Below, piece after piece: positions 17,300 through 26,236 of a DNA stretch of 64,000 bases. The translations under genes were made by a program, and so were the position numbers. The stretch spans positions 115,299 to 179,298 of the forward strand of contig CAMYKZ010000012.1 of assembly GCA_947259045.1 (NCBI GenBank), in the 5' to 3' direction. This DNA comes from an uncultured Afifella sp. (GTDB lineage: Bacteria > Pseudomonadota > Alphaproteobacteria > Rhizobiales > Afifellaceae). The notes below the pieces were generated by a model that had not been told where the DNA came from, made no database searches, and saw only the letters and a program-made list of their open reading frames with translations. Each line of letters opens with the position of its first letter. Position 1 is the stretch's first letter.

Positions 17300-18558
17300 T
17301 GGCAGAGCAGGTTCAGATCAGCCATATCGGCCATCGTGGCGACGGGATCGGCGAAACGCCCTCAAATGAGCCTGCCGGTATTGATGCCGAACCGGTGTTT
17401 GTGCCCTACACGCTTGCCGGCGAGACCGTCACCATTGAGCGGACCGGGCAAAGGGGCCGGCTTGTCTCGGTTGACAGGGCAAGCCCGGACCGCGTGAAAC
17501 CGGTCTGCCGGCACTTTCAGCGCTGCGGCGGCTGCGCATTGCAGATGATGTCGCTTGACCATAACCGCGCGCTGAAACGGCGCTTCGTTGCCGACGCGCT
17601 CGCCCAGCAGGCGATCGACGTCGATGTCGATGCCACCATCGGCATCAAACCGGGCGCCAGACGGCGGGCGGTTCTGGCCGCGATCAGGACACCCGATGGC
17701 ATCCTGCTCGGTTATCATGAACGCCAGTCCAACCGGGTGGTCGATATTGCCGAATGCCCGGTTCTGGTGCCGGCCATCGCCGGTAAACTCGATGCGCTGC
17801 GCACGCTTCTGACCAAGGTCAGACTGAAAAAGCAGCCGGTCCGGCTGACAATCCTGGCGACCGATACCGGGCTCGACGTGGACGTCGCCAATATCTGGCC
17901 TGTCGGCGATGCCGGACCGAAGCTGCGGGCCGGCCTGGTGGCACTGTGCCAGACCAACGGCATTGCCAGGTTGACGCTTGCCGGCGAACTTGCCGTGCAA
18001 CTGGCCGATCCGCAGCTGATGATCGCCGGCACGATCGTCAAGCCGCAGCCGGGCGCCTTTGCCCAGGCGGCCGCCGACGGCGAAACGATCCTGTCCGGTC
18101 TCGTCACCGGCCATCTTGCCGGCGGCAAGGTGGTGGCGGATCTGTTCTCCGGCTTCGGCACCTTCACGCTGGCGCTGGCAAAAACCGCCCGTGTCCATGC
18201 CGTGGAAGTCGACCGGCAGGCATTGGCGGCGCTTGAAGAGGCAGTGCGGCACGGCCAGGGCCTGAAACAGGTCACGAGCGAGCCGCGCGACCTGTTGCGA
18301 TTTCCGTTGAGTACACAGGAGCTGAAGCGTTTTGACGGCGTGGTTTTCGATCCGCCGCGGTCCGGCGCAAGAGCCCAGGCGGAAGAGATTGCCGCCTCGA
18401 CAGTCCGCAGGGTGGCGGCAATATCGTGCAACCCGGCGACATTTGCCCGCGACAGCCGCATTCTGATCGATGGCGGCTTTTCGCTGACCCGGATTGTCCC
18501 GGTCGATCAGTTTGTCTATTCAGCCGAAACGGAAATTGCCGGCCTGTTTTCACGCTGA
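17299..18558 (+). CDS. RlmD/RumA-like 23S rRNA (uracil-5-)-methyltransferase
   Basis: 419 residues. An N-terminal TRAM-like beta-barrel is followed by the iron-sulfur cysteines: C70, C76 and C79 in CRHFQRCGGC and a fourth near 153 (ECPVL). The SAM-binding site is VADLFSGFGTFTL near 278. Catalytic residues are in FDPPRSG and ISCNPATF (nucleophile Cys near 377). The family forms 5-methyluridine in 23S rRNA; which site is modified cannot be told from sequence, as alphaproteobacteria carry a single RumA-like protein with its own specificity. It is coupled to tlyA by a one-base overlap. Confidence 0.88.
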   Translation: MAEQVQISHIGHRGDGIGETPSNEPAGIDAEPVFVPYTLAGETVTIERTGQRGRLVSVDRASPDRVKPVCRHFQRCGGCALQMMSLDHNRALKRRFVADALAQQAIDVDVDATIGIKPGARRRAVLAAIRTPDGILLGYHERQSNRVVDIAECPVLVPAIAGKLDALRTLLTKVRLKKQPVRLTILATDTGLDVDVANIWPVGDAGPKLRAGLVALCQTNGIARLTLAGELAVQLADPQLMIAGTIVKPQPGAFAQAAADGETILSGLVTGHLAGGKVVADLFSGFGTFTLALAKTARVHAVEVDRQALAALEEAVRHGQGLKQVTSEPRDLLRFPLSTQELKRFDGVVFDPPRSGARAQAEEIAASTVRRVAAISCNPATFARDSRILIDGGFSLTRIVPVDQFVYSAETEIAGLFSR

Positions 18559-18728
18559 CCTTCCACCTGCCGGATCCGTGCTAACGATAATACCTCAAAA
18601 AAGCTCGACAATGGCCCTCTAACGCCCCACATGTGGGTTTCGTATGGCTGTCATCTGGTCGCTATATATCAGCTTTCCCAAGACCCTGCCGGCATGTTAC
18701 CGGGAGCGGACGAAAGAATGGAGACATA

Positions 18729-19802
18729 ATGGCGGTTACCGGACTGGAACGCTTGGCAGGGCGGCTTGAATTTGCCGCACGGCAGGGCAGCCGGGTTGCC
18801 TGGTATGCCGGGCATGGCGCGGCCATGCGGCAGATGCTGAAGCGCATTGATGCCAAAGCGCCGCAAAACCGGCGGGAAATCGTCCCGCCGTCGAAACCTG
18901 TCCCCTCCATGCGGCGGCTGCTCAGTGATGTTGCCGCTCTCCTGGCGCGTGATCTCGCCCATGCCGAGACCGGGCTTTATCCCATGCCCGTCGACGATGA
19001 CGGCGGCCTGCCCGCTTTGCTGTCACAAAGCCGGGCGTTTTTCCGTGATGTGCCGGAAGTGGCCCGCCGCCGGCGGGAACAATCCCACCAGGAAGTTTTC
19101 GCCGAGGAAAAGGATACCGCCAGCCTGCCGCGTTATTATCTGCAGAATTTCCATTTCCAGAGCGGCGGCTGGTTGACGCCGGAAAGCGCCGGCATTTACG
19201 ACATGCAGGTGGAAGTGCTGTTTACCGGCGCCGCCAACGCCATGCGCCGGCAGGCGCTTGTGCCGATCTCGGAGCACATTCGCGGCCGCGACCAGCGTGA
19301 TATCCGCTTCGCCGACATTGCAACCGGAACCGGCACTTTCATCACCCAGTTGCGGCGCGCCTTTCCGCGCCTGAAGATCAATGCGATCGACCTTTCGGAG
19401 GCCTATCTGGCCCAGACCATGCGGCGTCAGTCGCAATCCTCGTTGGTGACGCCGCTGGTCGGCAAGGCGGAAGCCCTGCCGCTGGCCGACGGCGCGCTGG
19501 ACATCGCCACCGCGATCTACCTGTTTCACGAACTGCCGCCGAAAATCCGCCGCCGGGTTGCAGCGGAACTGGCCAGGGTGATCAAACCCGGGGGCCTGTT
19601 CGTTCTGGTCGACACCCTTCAGGCGGGCGACGAGCCCGATTATGACGGCCTGCTGGAACTGTTCCCGCAGCTCTTTCATGAGCCCTATTATGATTCCTAC
19701 CAGCAGGAAGACCTGGAAAGCCTGTTCGGCGCCTCGGGCTTCCGGCTTGAAAGCGCAAACAACGCCTTCTTCTCCCGCATTTCCCGCTTCAGGCGTATCT
19801 GA
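18729..19802 (+). CDS. Class I SAM-dependent methyltransferase
   Basis: 357 residues. An N-terminal helical domain of about 170 residues precedes a Rossmann methyltransferase fold with DIATGTGTF near 196-204, AIDLSEAYL, GKAEALPLADGALD and a final VIKPGGLFVLVD. The layout fits small-molecule methyltransferases with an extra N-terminal domain; the substrate is unknown. GGAG precedes the ATG at 18729. The small membrane gene follows 2 bases after its stop, so they form an operon. Confidence 0.82.
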   Translation: MAVTGLERLAGRLEFAARQGSRVAWYAGHGAAMRQMLKRIDAKAPQNRREIVPPSKPVPSMRRLLSDVAALLARDLAHAETGLYPMPVDDDGGLPALLSQSRAFFRDVPEVARRRREQSHQEVFAEEKDTASLPRYYLQNFHFQSGGWLTPESAGIYDMQVEVLFTGAANAMRRQALVPISEHIRGRDQRDIRFADIATGTGTFITQLRRAFPRLKINAIDLSEAYLAQTMRRQSQSSLVTPLVGKAEALPLADGALDIATAIYLFHELPPKIRRRVAAELARVIKPGGLFVLVDTLQAGDEPDYDGLLELFPQLFHEPYYDSYQQEDLESLFGASGFRLESANNAFFSRISRFRRI

Positions 19803-19804
19803 TC

Positions 19805-20092
19805 ATGCTTGTTATCAAAACTATGGTGATCACCCTGGTCGCCATCATCCTGCTTCTTATCGGCCTGGTCTTTTCCGTTACCACGCCGATCCCGCTCGGT
19901 TTCCCGCTGATCCTGTTTGCCATAGTCCTGCTTCTGACCAGCAACCGCACTGCGGCGCAGATGATGGTCTGCTGCCGCCGCCGCATCGGCCTGCTCGACC
20001 GCTGGGTCAACTGGCTCGAGGTGAAGGGCGGCGACCGGTTCGGCCGGGTGCTGCGCAAGACGCGGCCCGGGCGGGTGCCGAAGCGGGTTTGA
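19805..20092 (+). CDS. Small two-helix membrane protein
   Basis: 95 residues. Two hydrophobic helices (about 5-25 and 30-46) are separated by the short turn TTPIPLGFP, and a basic C-terminus follows (CCRRRIGLLDRW ... RFGRVLRKTRPGR). This resembles the PGPGW-type small transmembrane proteins. Its function is unknown. It starts 2 bases after the methyltransferase gene and is convergent with ribB. Confidence 0.7.
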   Translation: MLVIKTMVITLVAIILLLIGLVFSVTTPIPLGFPLILFAIVLLLTSNRTAAQMMVCCRRRIGLLDRWVNWLEVKGGDRFGRVLRKTRPGRVPKRV

Positions 20093-20125
20093 AGGTTAAG
20101 GCCGGCATTGCGGGACATTGTCCCC

Positions 20126-21241
20126 TCAGCCGTCAAGAATCTCCGTCTCGTCAATCTCAATGCCGAAACCGGACAGGCCGACATAACGGCGCTCGCGTGA
20201 GGCCAGAAGGCGGATCGACTGGACGCCGAGATCTTTCAGGATCTGTGCGCCGAGACCGATTTCGCGCCATTCCGCTTCCCGCTCCAGCGCCGAATCGTGC
20301 TGTTCGTCTTCCGCCGCCGCAAGATCGTCGCGCGAGCGCTGCGCGGAGCGGGCGACACCGACGGACCCGGCGCGCAGATAGACGAAGACGCCACGCGCCT
20401 CGCCGCTCATTTTCTCCAGGATATGATCGATGCGGCCGGTGGCGCCGAAGACATCCTCCGCCACTTCTTCCTTTTGCAGCCGGACCGGCACGGTGTGGCC
20501 GTCGCGGATATCGCCGAAAATCACTGCCAGATGCTGCATCGTGTCGAACGGCGTCTTGTAGATGATCGCCTCGGCGCGGCCATGCGCCGTCATCATGTCA
20601 AAGCTTTCCACCCGCTCCACCAGACGCTCAGAGCGCTGGCGATAGGCGATCAGGTCGGCGACGGAGACGGATTTCAGTTTGTGCTCGGAAGCGAACGCTT
20701 CGATCTGCGGCCCGCGCATCACCGTGCCGTCGTCATTGACCAGTTCGGAGAGCACCCCGACCGGCGGCAGGCTGGCCAGGCGGCAGAGATCGACACAGGC
20801 TTCGGTATGGCCGGAACGGATCAGTACGCCGCCTTCGCGCGCAACCAGCGGGAAGACATGGCCTGGACGGACAAAATCGGCCGGCCCGGTATTGTCGGTT
20901 GCCAGCGCGCGAACCGTCGCCGTGCGCTCGTCGGCGGAAATGCCGGTGGTCAGGCCATGGCGGAAATCGACGGAGACCGTGAAGGCGGTCGCCAGCGGCG
21001 CATCGTTGGCTGAGACCATCGGATCGAGCCGGAAGGTGCGCGCGGTCGCCGCTGTCATCGGCGCGCAGACAATACCGCTGGTATGGCGGATGATGAAGGC
21101 CATCTTTTCCGCCGTGCAATGGCTTGCGGCGACAAACAGGTCGCCTTCGTTTTCCCGGTCGTCATCATCGGTGACAACGACGATCTCGCCGCGTTCAAAG
21201 GCGCGGATGGCTTCGGCCACGCGCTCGATATTATCCGTCAT
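20126..21241 (-). CDS. ribB: 3,4-dihydroxy-2-butanone-4-phosphate synthase with a degenerate GTP-cyclohydrolase-II-like C-terminus
   Basis: 371 residues. Residues 1-205 are a complete DHBP synthase: acidic motif DDDDRENEGDLFVAA, then DFRHGLTTGISADER and RPGHVFPLVAREGGVL, and SGHTEACVDLCRLA. It makes the four-carbon riboflavin precursor from ribulose 5-phosphate. Residues about 210-371 align with GTP cyclohydrolase II, but the zinc-binding cysteine cluster of RibA (CxxGxxxxxxxCxC) is replaced by VAEDVFGATGRIDHI, so that activity is probably lost. aroC ends 46 bases upstream on the same strand, which points to an aroC-ribB operon. Confidence 0.92.
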   Translation of the reverse strand: MTDNIERVAEAIRAFERGEIVVVTDDDDRENEGDLFVAASHCTAEKMAFIIRHTSGIVCAPMTAATARTFRLDPMVSANDAPLATAFTVSVDFRHGLTTGISADERTATVRALATDNTGPADFVRPGHVFPLVAREGGVLIRSGHTEACVDLCRLASLPPVGVLSELVNDDGTVMRGPQIEAFASEHKLKSVSVADLIAYRQRSERLVERVESFDMMTAHGRAEAIIYKTPFDTMQHLAVIFGDIRDGHTVPVRLQKEEVAEDVFGATGRIDHILEKMSGEARGVFVYLRAGSVGVARSAQRSRDDLAAAEDEQHDSALEREAEWREIGLGAQILKDLGVQSIRLLASRERRYVGLSGFGIEIDETEILDG

Positions 21242-21287
21242 GTTCAGACCCGTCTGTTATTCATTTGGCGGTTTTCCAACCGTACAA

Positions 21288-22376
21288 TTATCCATTCTGG
21301 GCCCGGTGGCGCAGATAATGATCAGCCAGCACAATGGCCATCATCGCCTCGCCCACCGGCACCGCGCGAATGCCGACGCAAGGGTCGTGCCGGCCCTTGG
21401 TCATGATGTCGGTTTCCTCCCCCGACCGGGTCACCGTTTCGACCGGCGTCAGGATCGACGATGTCGGCTTGACGGCAAACCGCGCCACCACCGGCTGGCC
21501 CGACGATATCCCGCCGAGTACGCCGCCATTGTTGTTTGAGAGAAAGACCGGCGCGCCGTCATTGCCCTGGCGCATGCGGTCGGCATTGTCCTCGCCGCGG
21601 ATCCGTCCGGCCTCGAAACCGTTGCCGATCTCCACGCCCTTGACGGCGTTGATCGACATCATCGCGGCACAGATGTCCTGATCGAGTTTGCCGTAGACCG
21701 GCGCGCCGAGGCCGGGCGGCACGCCGTCAGCCACAACTTCGATCACCGCGCCGACGGAAGAGCCGGCCTGGCGGATGCCGTCGAGATAACCTTCCCAGCG
21801 CTCCGCCGCTTTGGCGTCCGGGCAAAAGAACGGATTCTCGTTGACCGTATCCCAGTCCCAGCGGTCACGGTCGATGCTCTGCTCGCCCATCTGCACCAGC
21901 GCAGCGCGGATGTTGACGGACGGCAGCACCTTGCGGGCAACGGCGCCGGCGGCGACCCGCATCGCCGTCTCGCGCGCCGACGAGCGTCCGCCGCCGCGAT
22001 AATCGCGCACGCCGTATTTGGCGTCATAGGTGAAATCGGCATGGCCCGGCCGGTAACGGTCGCGGATTTCGGAATAATCCTTGGAACGCTGGTCGATATT
22101 TTCAATCATCAGCGAGATCGGCGTGCCGGTGGTTACCGGGCCGCCGGTGCGGTCATCCTCGAACACGCCGGAGAGAATGCGGACCTGATCGGGCTCCTTG
22201 CGCTGGGTGGTAAAGCGCGACTGGCCCGGTCGGCGCCGGTCCAGCTCCGTCTGGATTTCCGCCACGGTGAGCGGGATCAGCGGCGGGCAGCCGTCGATCA
22301 CACAGCCGATGGCCGGCCCGTGGCTTTCGCCCCAGGTTGTGACACGGAACATATGACCTATGGAATTGTGCGACAT
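21288..22376 (-). CDS. aroC: Chorismate synthase
   Basis: 362 residues, full family length. It has the N-terminal [18 protein letters not shown], the central [31 protein letters not shown] (read in parts) and RIRGEDNAD, all AroC signatures for FMN and 5-enolpyruvylshikimate 3-phosphate binding. It catalyses the last step of the shikimate pathway, giving chorismate. The gene lies just upstream of ribB; AroC needs reduced FMN, so the pairing with a riboflavin gene makes sense, although this is an inference. Confidence 0.96.
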   Translation of the reverse strand: MSHNSIGHMFRVTTWGESHGPAIGCVIDGCPPLIPLTVAEIQTELDRRRPGQSRFTTQRKEPDQVRILSGVFEDDRTGGPVTTGTPISLMIENIDQRSKDYSEIRDRYRPGHADFTYDAKYGVRDYRGGGRSSARETAMRVAAGAVARKVLPSVNIRAALVQMGEQSIDRDRWDWDTVNENPFFCPDAKAAERWEGYLDGIRQAGSSVGAVIEVVADGVPPGLGAPVYGKLDQDICAAMMSINAVKGVEIGNGFEAGRIRGEDNADRMRQGNDGAPVFLSNNNGGVLGGISSGQPVVARFAVKPTSSILTPVETVTRSGEETDIMTKGRHDPCVGIRAVPVGEAMMAIVLADHYLRHRAQNG

Positions 22377-22452
22377 GAACGGCCCAGACTGCTTGTTTAA
22401 GAGCCTGTTCTATTGCCGCACGGCGGCGGCGTCAAAGGGCAAGGCGGCGCCG

Positions 22453-22480
22453 CCGGCTGAAATCACAGGAGATCAGCCGG
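22453..22480 (-). terminator. Possible hairpin terminator
   Basis: Arms CCGGCTGA and TCAGCCGG surround a 12-base loop, 34 bases past the stop of the 116-residue secreted protein gene. No T run follows on the minus strand, so it may be only a stabilising hairpin. Confidence 0.3.
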
Positions 22481-22513
22481 TGCCGTCCGGCAGCAAGAAG
22501 CGGAGCGGGAACT

Positions 22514-22864
22514 CTATTTCACCGAGATATTGAATCTGACGGTCCTGTTCGCGCCAAAACTTTCGTTGGAATAGGCCTCATATCGCATTGAAACCAGTGC
22601 ACTGTCCTTGCCCCGGTATCCCCGGTTGGGCTTGTAGCCAACGACAAAAACCTGAATTGGTTTTCCAGCGCAGCGTTTGTGCGTTGCCGGGAATGTTGTC
22701 TTGATGACGTCAGCGACAATACGGCCGTTCTCCGCCTGTTTCTTGATCTTGAACTTCGGCTCGACATTCTCAGCCGCAGCAGTTCGACCGGCGGACATTG
22801 CGATAGCCGCAATTCCGACAAAAGCAGGCAAAGCGATAGCCCTGCCCCAGAAAGATTTCAGCAT
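22514..22864 (-). CDS. Small exported protein, paralog of the upstream gene
   Basis: 116 residues with a signal peptide (cleavage near AAA-EN at about 31) and AAGGA before the ATG. The mature part (KFKIKKQAENGRIVADVIKT ... HKRCAGK ... NRGYRGKDSALVSMRYEAYS, ending RTVRFNISVK) aligns along its length with the next gene at 22934-23341. It lacks that protein's roughly 25-residue N-terminal segment with its cysteine, leaving a single Cys in HKRCAGK. The beta-rich pattern and GYRGxD motif suggest a small secreted beta-sandwich. Function unknown. Confidence 0.7.
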   Translation of the reverse strand: MLKSFWGRAIALPAFVGIAAIAMSAGRTAAAENVEPKFKIKKQAENGRIVADVIKTTFPATHKRCAGKPIQVFVVGYKPNRGYRGKDSALVSMRYEAYSNESFGANRTVRFNISVK

Positions 22865-22933
22865 TTTTTCGTCCTTTTATCCTGCCGGACCGGAGTCCGG
22901 CGCAACATATCCGGGAACAGCCCGCCCCGGGGC

Positions 22934-23341
22934 TTACTTCACTGTGATGTCAAACTTGATGGTCCGGTTGGTCTGAAAGTTCAGCGATGAATAGGTTGGA
23001 AACCGCAGATCGACAATTGCCTTGTCGCTGCCGCGATATCCGCGCTTCGGCCGATAGTTGATCTCCAGCACATAGACTCGTTTTCCGGCGCATCTTTTGT
23101 GGTCGGCATTGAATCTGGCCTTGACGACTTCAGCGGATAATTCGCCATTCTGCGCCGGTGTTCGGATCTTGTAGTTCGGCAGTTCGCTGAACGCGCATGA
23201 GAATTTGTTGTAAAGCAGGAAACTGTAGATCATGGTTTTCCCGCTATTGGCCTCGATATCGACCTGCTCAGCGGCAAGGCCGGCATTCGGCGCCAGCGCA
23301 AAAATGATCGCCAGCAAAAACCCGTAACGCCCCCAGTACAT
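22934..23341 (-). CDS. Small exported protein, founder of a tandem pair
   Basis: 135 residues with a signal peptide ending LAA-EQ near 24 and GAGGAG before the ATG. Two cysteines, one in FSCAFSELP and one in HKRCAGK, could form a disulfide. The second half (NYKIRTPAQNGELSAEVV ... RPKRGYRGSDKAIVDLRFPTYS, ending RTIKFDITVK) is clearly homologous to the downstream 116-residue protein. The pair lies 69 bases apart on the same strand. No known domain was recognised. Confidence 0.72.
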   Translation of the reverse strand: MYWGRYGFLLAIIFALAPNAGLAAEQVDIEANSGKTMIYSFLLYNKFSCAFSELPNYKIRTPAQNGELSAEVVKARFNADHKRCAGKRVYVLEINYRPKRGYRGSDKAIVDLRFPTYSSLNFQTNRTIKFDITVK

Positions 23342-23486
23342 ACTCTACTCCTCATCAAACGACCGCGGGCGATGCCATGCGGCTGCCCTTACCGGTCTGT
23401 CCGACCTCCCCTCGGACATTTTAACGGCATGATTGAAAATGTCGAATCCGCTCGCTGCCGGGCCCGGCAGTCAAGCTGGCAGGCCA

Positions 23487-24077
23487 CTAAAGGAATGCGA
23501 TCTGCGCGCCGGTGATTGCCAGCACCCGGTTCTGCGGCGTGCTGATCGACGGGCCTCTGCTGTCGGGCAGACCGGCCAGGCGGTGAAGGATCACGCGCAT
23601 GACGCCGCCATGGGCAACGATAATCGTCGGCTGCGTCAAAGTTTCCAGCCACGTCCAGACCCGCGCCGACAGCATGGCGTAACTTTCGCCGCCGGGAGCG
23701 ACGAAATTCCAGTGGTCCGCCTTGCGCTGTTTCATCAGTTCGGGGTGCTGCGCGCGGATCTCAAGCGGCGTCAGGCCTTCGAAATTGCCGAAGGCGACTT
23801 CCTTGAGGTCGTCTGCAATTGTCACCGGGCCGGCGGCCACACCGGCGTTCAGGATGATTTCCAGGGTTTCGCGAGCCCGTCCGAGCGGTGAAACCGCGAC
23901 CGACCAGTCCGTGCCGCCGGTCAGTTTCGCCATCACGCGTCCGTTGCGCCGAGCCTGACGCCGGCCGCGATCGTTGAGCGGGATGTCCAGTTGCCCCTGC
24001 ATCCGCCCTGCCCGGTTCCAATCGGTTTCCCCATGCCGTACGAACAGCAGTTTCGGCAAGGTCGAAAGCGAATTCAT
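23487..24077 (-). CDS. Histidine phosphatase family protein (phosphoglycerate-mutase-like)
   Basis: 196 residues. The catalytic RHG motif is at LLFVRHGETDWN (about 10-21), followed by GRMQGQLDIPLNDRGRRQA. A second catalytic His lies in IIVAHGGVMRVIL and the acid/base Glu in FGNFEGLTP. It is a phosphatase or cofactor-dependent mutase-like enzyme of unknown substrate in the cytoplasm. Its start overlaps the stop of the NAD regulator gene by the ATGA tetranucleotide, so the two are translationally coupled. Confidence 0.9.
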   Translation of the reverse strand: MNSLSTLPKLLFVRHGETDWNRAGRMQGQLDIPLNDRGRRQARRNGRVMAKLTGGTDWSVAVSPLGRARETLEIILNAGVAAGPVTIADDLKEVAFGNFEGLTPLEIRAQHPELMKQRKADHWNFVAPGGESYAMLSARVWTWLETLTQPTIIVAHGGVMRVILHRLAGLPDSRGPSISTPQNRVLAITGAQIAFL

Positions 24078-25036
24078 GATCGTCCTCCAAGGCGCAACCC
24101 CGGCGCCGGCCGCTCACCCATAACTTCACGGCGGAACCGATACAAGGCCGCCGGCCGGCCGCCGGTGGAGACGCTTTCGCCACCGGCCGGTTCAACAAGA
24201 CGGCCCTGCTCGACAAGGCGGCGGAAATTCTGCTTGTGAAGATGGCGACCGGAAATCGCCTCTACCGTGTGCTGCAATTCCGTCAGGGTGAACGTCTCCG
24301 GCATCAGTTCAAAAACCACCGGGCGGTATTTCAGCTTTGCCCTGAGCCGCGAAATCGCCGTTGCCAGTATGCGCCTGTGATCAAACCGCATGGCGATCCC
24401 CAGATTCGGGGCCGGGTCCCAGAGACCGGCACTTTCGCGGCCGTCACGCCGGGCTTCCTCAACCAGGCCAGCCTCGTAGAGGAGCTCAAACCTGTCCAGC
24501 ACGCGCTCTTCGTCCCAGGGCGCATTATCGTGGCCGAAAGCCAGTTGCACACGTTCAGGCCGGCGCAACGGCCTTGCGTCTTCCGGGCTGAGCGCGCTCC
24601 ATTTTTCCAACCGCGGGCCGATCGCCTCATCGATCATCGCCGGCCGGCCCTTGCGCCAATCCTCCCAGGGAAAATAAGCGTACCAGTCGCGCCACCCGAC
24701 TTCTGTCCGATCGGCTGTACCGTCGGTCCTCTCAGGCGGCCGGGCCAGGGCAAGATAGCCGACAGACATGATATGCGGCCCCTTGTCATCGACCCGGGCA
24801 TGGCGGCCGCGGTCGCCGAACGTATAAAGCTGTTCCACATAACCCAGTGTCAGGCTTGTTTGCGCCTCCACCCAGGAACGAAGGCCGATTTCCAGCGTTC
24901 GGTGCCGGACCGGATCAAACGGACCGAACGGCAGCGCGTCTCCTGTCTCTGCAGACGTTACGGTGAGAATCTTCGGCGTCAGCGCTTCCACCGCAACGAT
25001 TGCGGCGTTGAGGCCAAGCTGGATATCCTTCTTCAT
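24074..25036 (-). CDS. Nudix-related winged-helix NAD regulator (NrtR-like)
   Basis: 320 residues. The N-terminal about 190 residues have the Nudix fold, but the Nudix box is degenerate (RTLEIGLRSWVEAQTSLTLGY instead of the Glu-rich G-x5-E-x7-RE-x2-EE motif), so it probably binds but does not cleave a nucleotide. The C-terminal part (FTLTELQHTVEAISGRHLHKQNFRRLVEQGRLVE read in parts) is the winged-helix domain of NrtR-type regulators. This layout matches the alphaproteobacterial 'NAD regulator' family. It is coupled to the histidine phosphatase downstream. Confidence 0.82.
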   Translation of the reverse strand: MKKDIQLGLNAAIVAVEALTPKILTVTSAETGDALPFGPFDPVRHRTLEIGLRSWVEAQTSLTLGYVEQLYTFGDRGRHARVDDKGPHIMSVGYLALARPPERTDGTADRTEVGWRDWYAYFPWEDWRKGRPAMIDEAIGPRLEKWSALSPEDARPLRRPERVQLAFGHDNAPWDEERVLDRFELLYEAGLVEEARRDGRESAGLWDPAPNLGIAMRFDHRRILATAISRLRAKLKYRPVVFELMPETFTLTELQHTVEAISGRHLHKQNFRRLVEQGRLVEPAGGESVSTGGRPAALYRFRREVMGERPAPGLRLGGRS

Positions 25037-25057
25037 CGCTGACCAGGCACCCTGGGC

Positions 25058-25573
25058 TTATTCGTCAATCGCCAGAGAGAATATCGTGCCCTCAAAGGCG
25101 TTGATGCCGCGGCCGATTTCCTGCACGGCAGCGATCATCCGGCCATTGCGCTCAAGCCTGGCGTCCGCCAGGGCAATCAATCGCGCATTGGGCGTGGCTT
25201 CCGGTGATCCCCGGCGTAATCTGGCGGCGATTTCAGTCTCCGGCAGATCCGGCCGCAACAGGCACAGAGCGGTAAAGGCTCCGGCTGTCGAGCGGCTGAC
25301 GCCCGCCCAGCAATGCACGACAAGCGGCAGCTTGCGGTCCCAGCGCCGGACAAAATCGAGATAGGCATCCATGTGTTCGGCGCCGGGCAGGGTCATGCCG
25401 TCCATCGGCGTACTGATATCGTTGAATCCAAGCAACAGATGGTTCTCTTCGGCAACCGACGGCGGCCGCTTGACCGGCGTATCCTGATTGATCAGCGTGG
25501 CAATATGGCTTGCGCCTGATTGCGTCACGGTCTGTTCAAGCCGGGAAAGCGGGCAAACATAAACGGCAGGCAT
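25058..25573 (-). CDS. Tyrosine/dual-specificity phosphatase-like protein
   Basis: 171 residues. The P-loop HCWAGVSRS near residues 87-95 is the CX5R signature of cysteine phosphatases, and an upstream aspartate-containing loop (FNDIST) may supply the general acid. The C-terminus is helical. The family is common in Hyphomicrobiales, cytoplasmic, substrate unknown. It lies between the NAD regulator and an HD hydrolase on the same strand with short gaps. Confidence 0.85.
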   Translation of the reverse strand: MPAVYVCPLSRLEQTVTQSGASHIATLINQDTPVKRPPSVAEENHLLLGFNDISTPMDGMTLPGAEHMDAYLDFVRRWDRKLPLVVHCWAGVSRSTAGAFTALCLLRPDLPETEIAARLRRGSPEATPNARLIALADARLERNGRMIAAVQEIGRGINAFEGTIFSLAIDE

Positions 25574-25621
25574 GGCACTCGGTCCTCTACGGAAATCTGC
25601 GGGCGAATCCTGATACCAACT

Positions 25622-26236
25622 CTAAGCCGTCGCCATCAGCATTGTCACCCTGTCCTGAAACGCAGCCTGCGCCCGGCCGGCCGGCCAGGGCTCCAGCAAA
25701 GCTGCAACATCATCCAGTTCAAGATCCCGCGGCTGGCCGAAGAACCGGCAGGCTTCCGGCTTTTCAAATCCGGCGAGGCAGACGGCCTCGAAATAAGCCG
25801 CAAGCCGGTCGGCCTTCTTGATACGTTCCGTTTCCCGGGCCGAAAGCACCGCCGGCAGACCGAAACGGATATGGACGGCCGCGAGCAACCGGTTTTCCAG
25901 AGCTTTGTAATCCCCGCCGATGACCGCCTTGAACGGCGAGATCATGTCGCCAATGACATATTCCGGCGCATCGTGCAGCAATGCGGCAAGCCGGCCATTC
26001 GCCGTCGCCGACTTGAGCCTGTGGTTGTAGATCAGTTCCACCAACAGGCAATGCTGAGCCACTGAAAACGCATGATCGCCGACCGTCTGGCCGTTCCAGC
26101 GGGCGACGCGGGCAAGGCCGTGGGCGATATCCTCTATCTCGATGTCGAGCGGTGACGGTTCGATCAGATCAAGGCGGCGGCCGGACAGCATGCGCTGCCA
26201 TGCACGCGGTGTTTCGGCGCCCGATACCGGGCTCAT
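25622..26236 (-). CDS. HD-domain hydrolase (YfbR/5'-nucleotidase-like)
   Basis: 204 residues. The metal-binding HD pattern is visible as GDHAFSVAQHCLLV, then LAALLHDAPEYVIGDMISPFK, then a later Asp in KKADRLAAYFEA. This arrangement resembles the YfbR-type 5'-deoxynucleotidases. It would act on a phosphorylated nucleotide or similar compound in the cytoplasm. The ATG overlaps the stop of the ygfZ-like gene upstream by four bases (ATGA), so it is the second cistron of that operon. Confidence 0.85.
   Translation of the reverse strand: MSPVSGAETPRAWQRMLSGRRLDLIEPSPLDIEIEDIAHGLARVARWNGQTVGDHAFSVAQHCLLVELIYNHRLKSATANGRLAALLHDAPEYVIGDMISPFKAVIGGDYKALENRLLAAVHIRFGLPAVLSARETERIKKADRLAAYFEAVCLAGFEKPEACRFFGQPRDLELDDVAALLEPWPAGRAQAAFQDRVTMLMATA

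Noticed and set aside
21242..21287. FMN riboswitch before ribB
   Set aside because: The gap between aroC and ribB is only 46 bases, too short for the conserved FMN aptamer.
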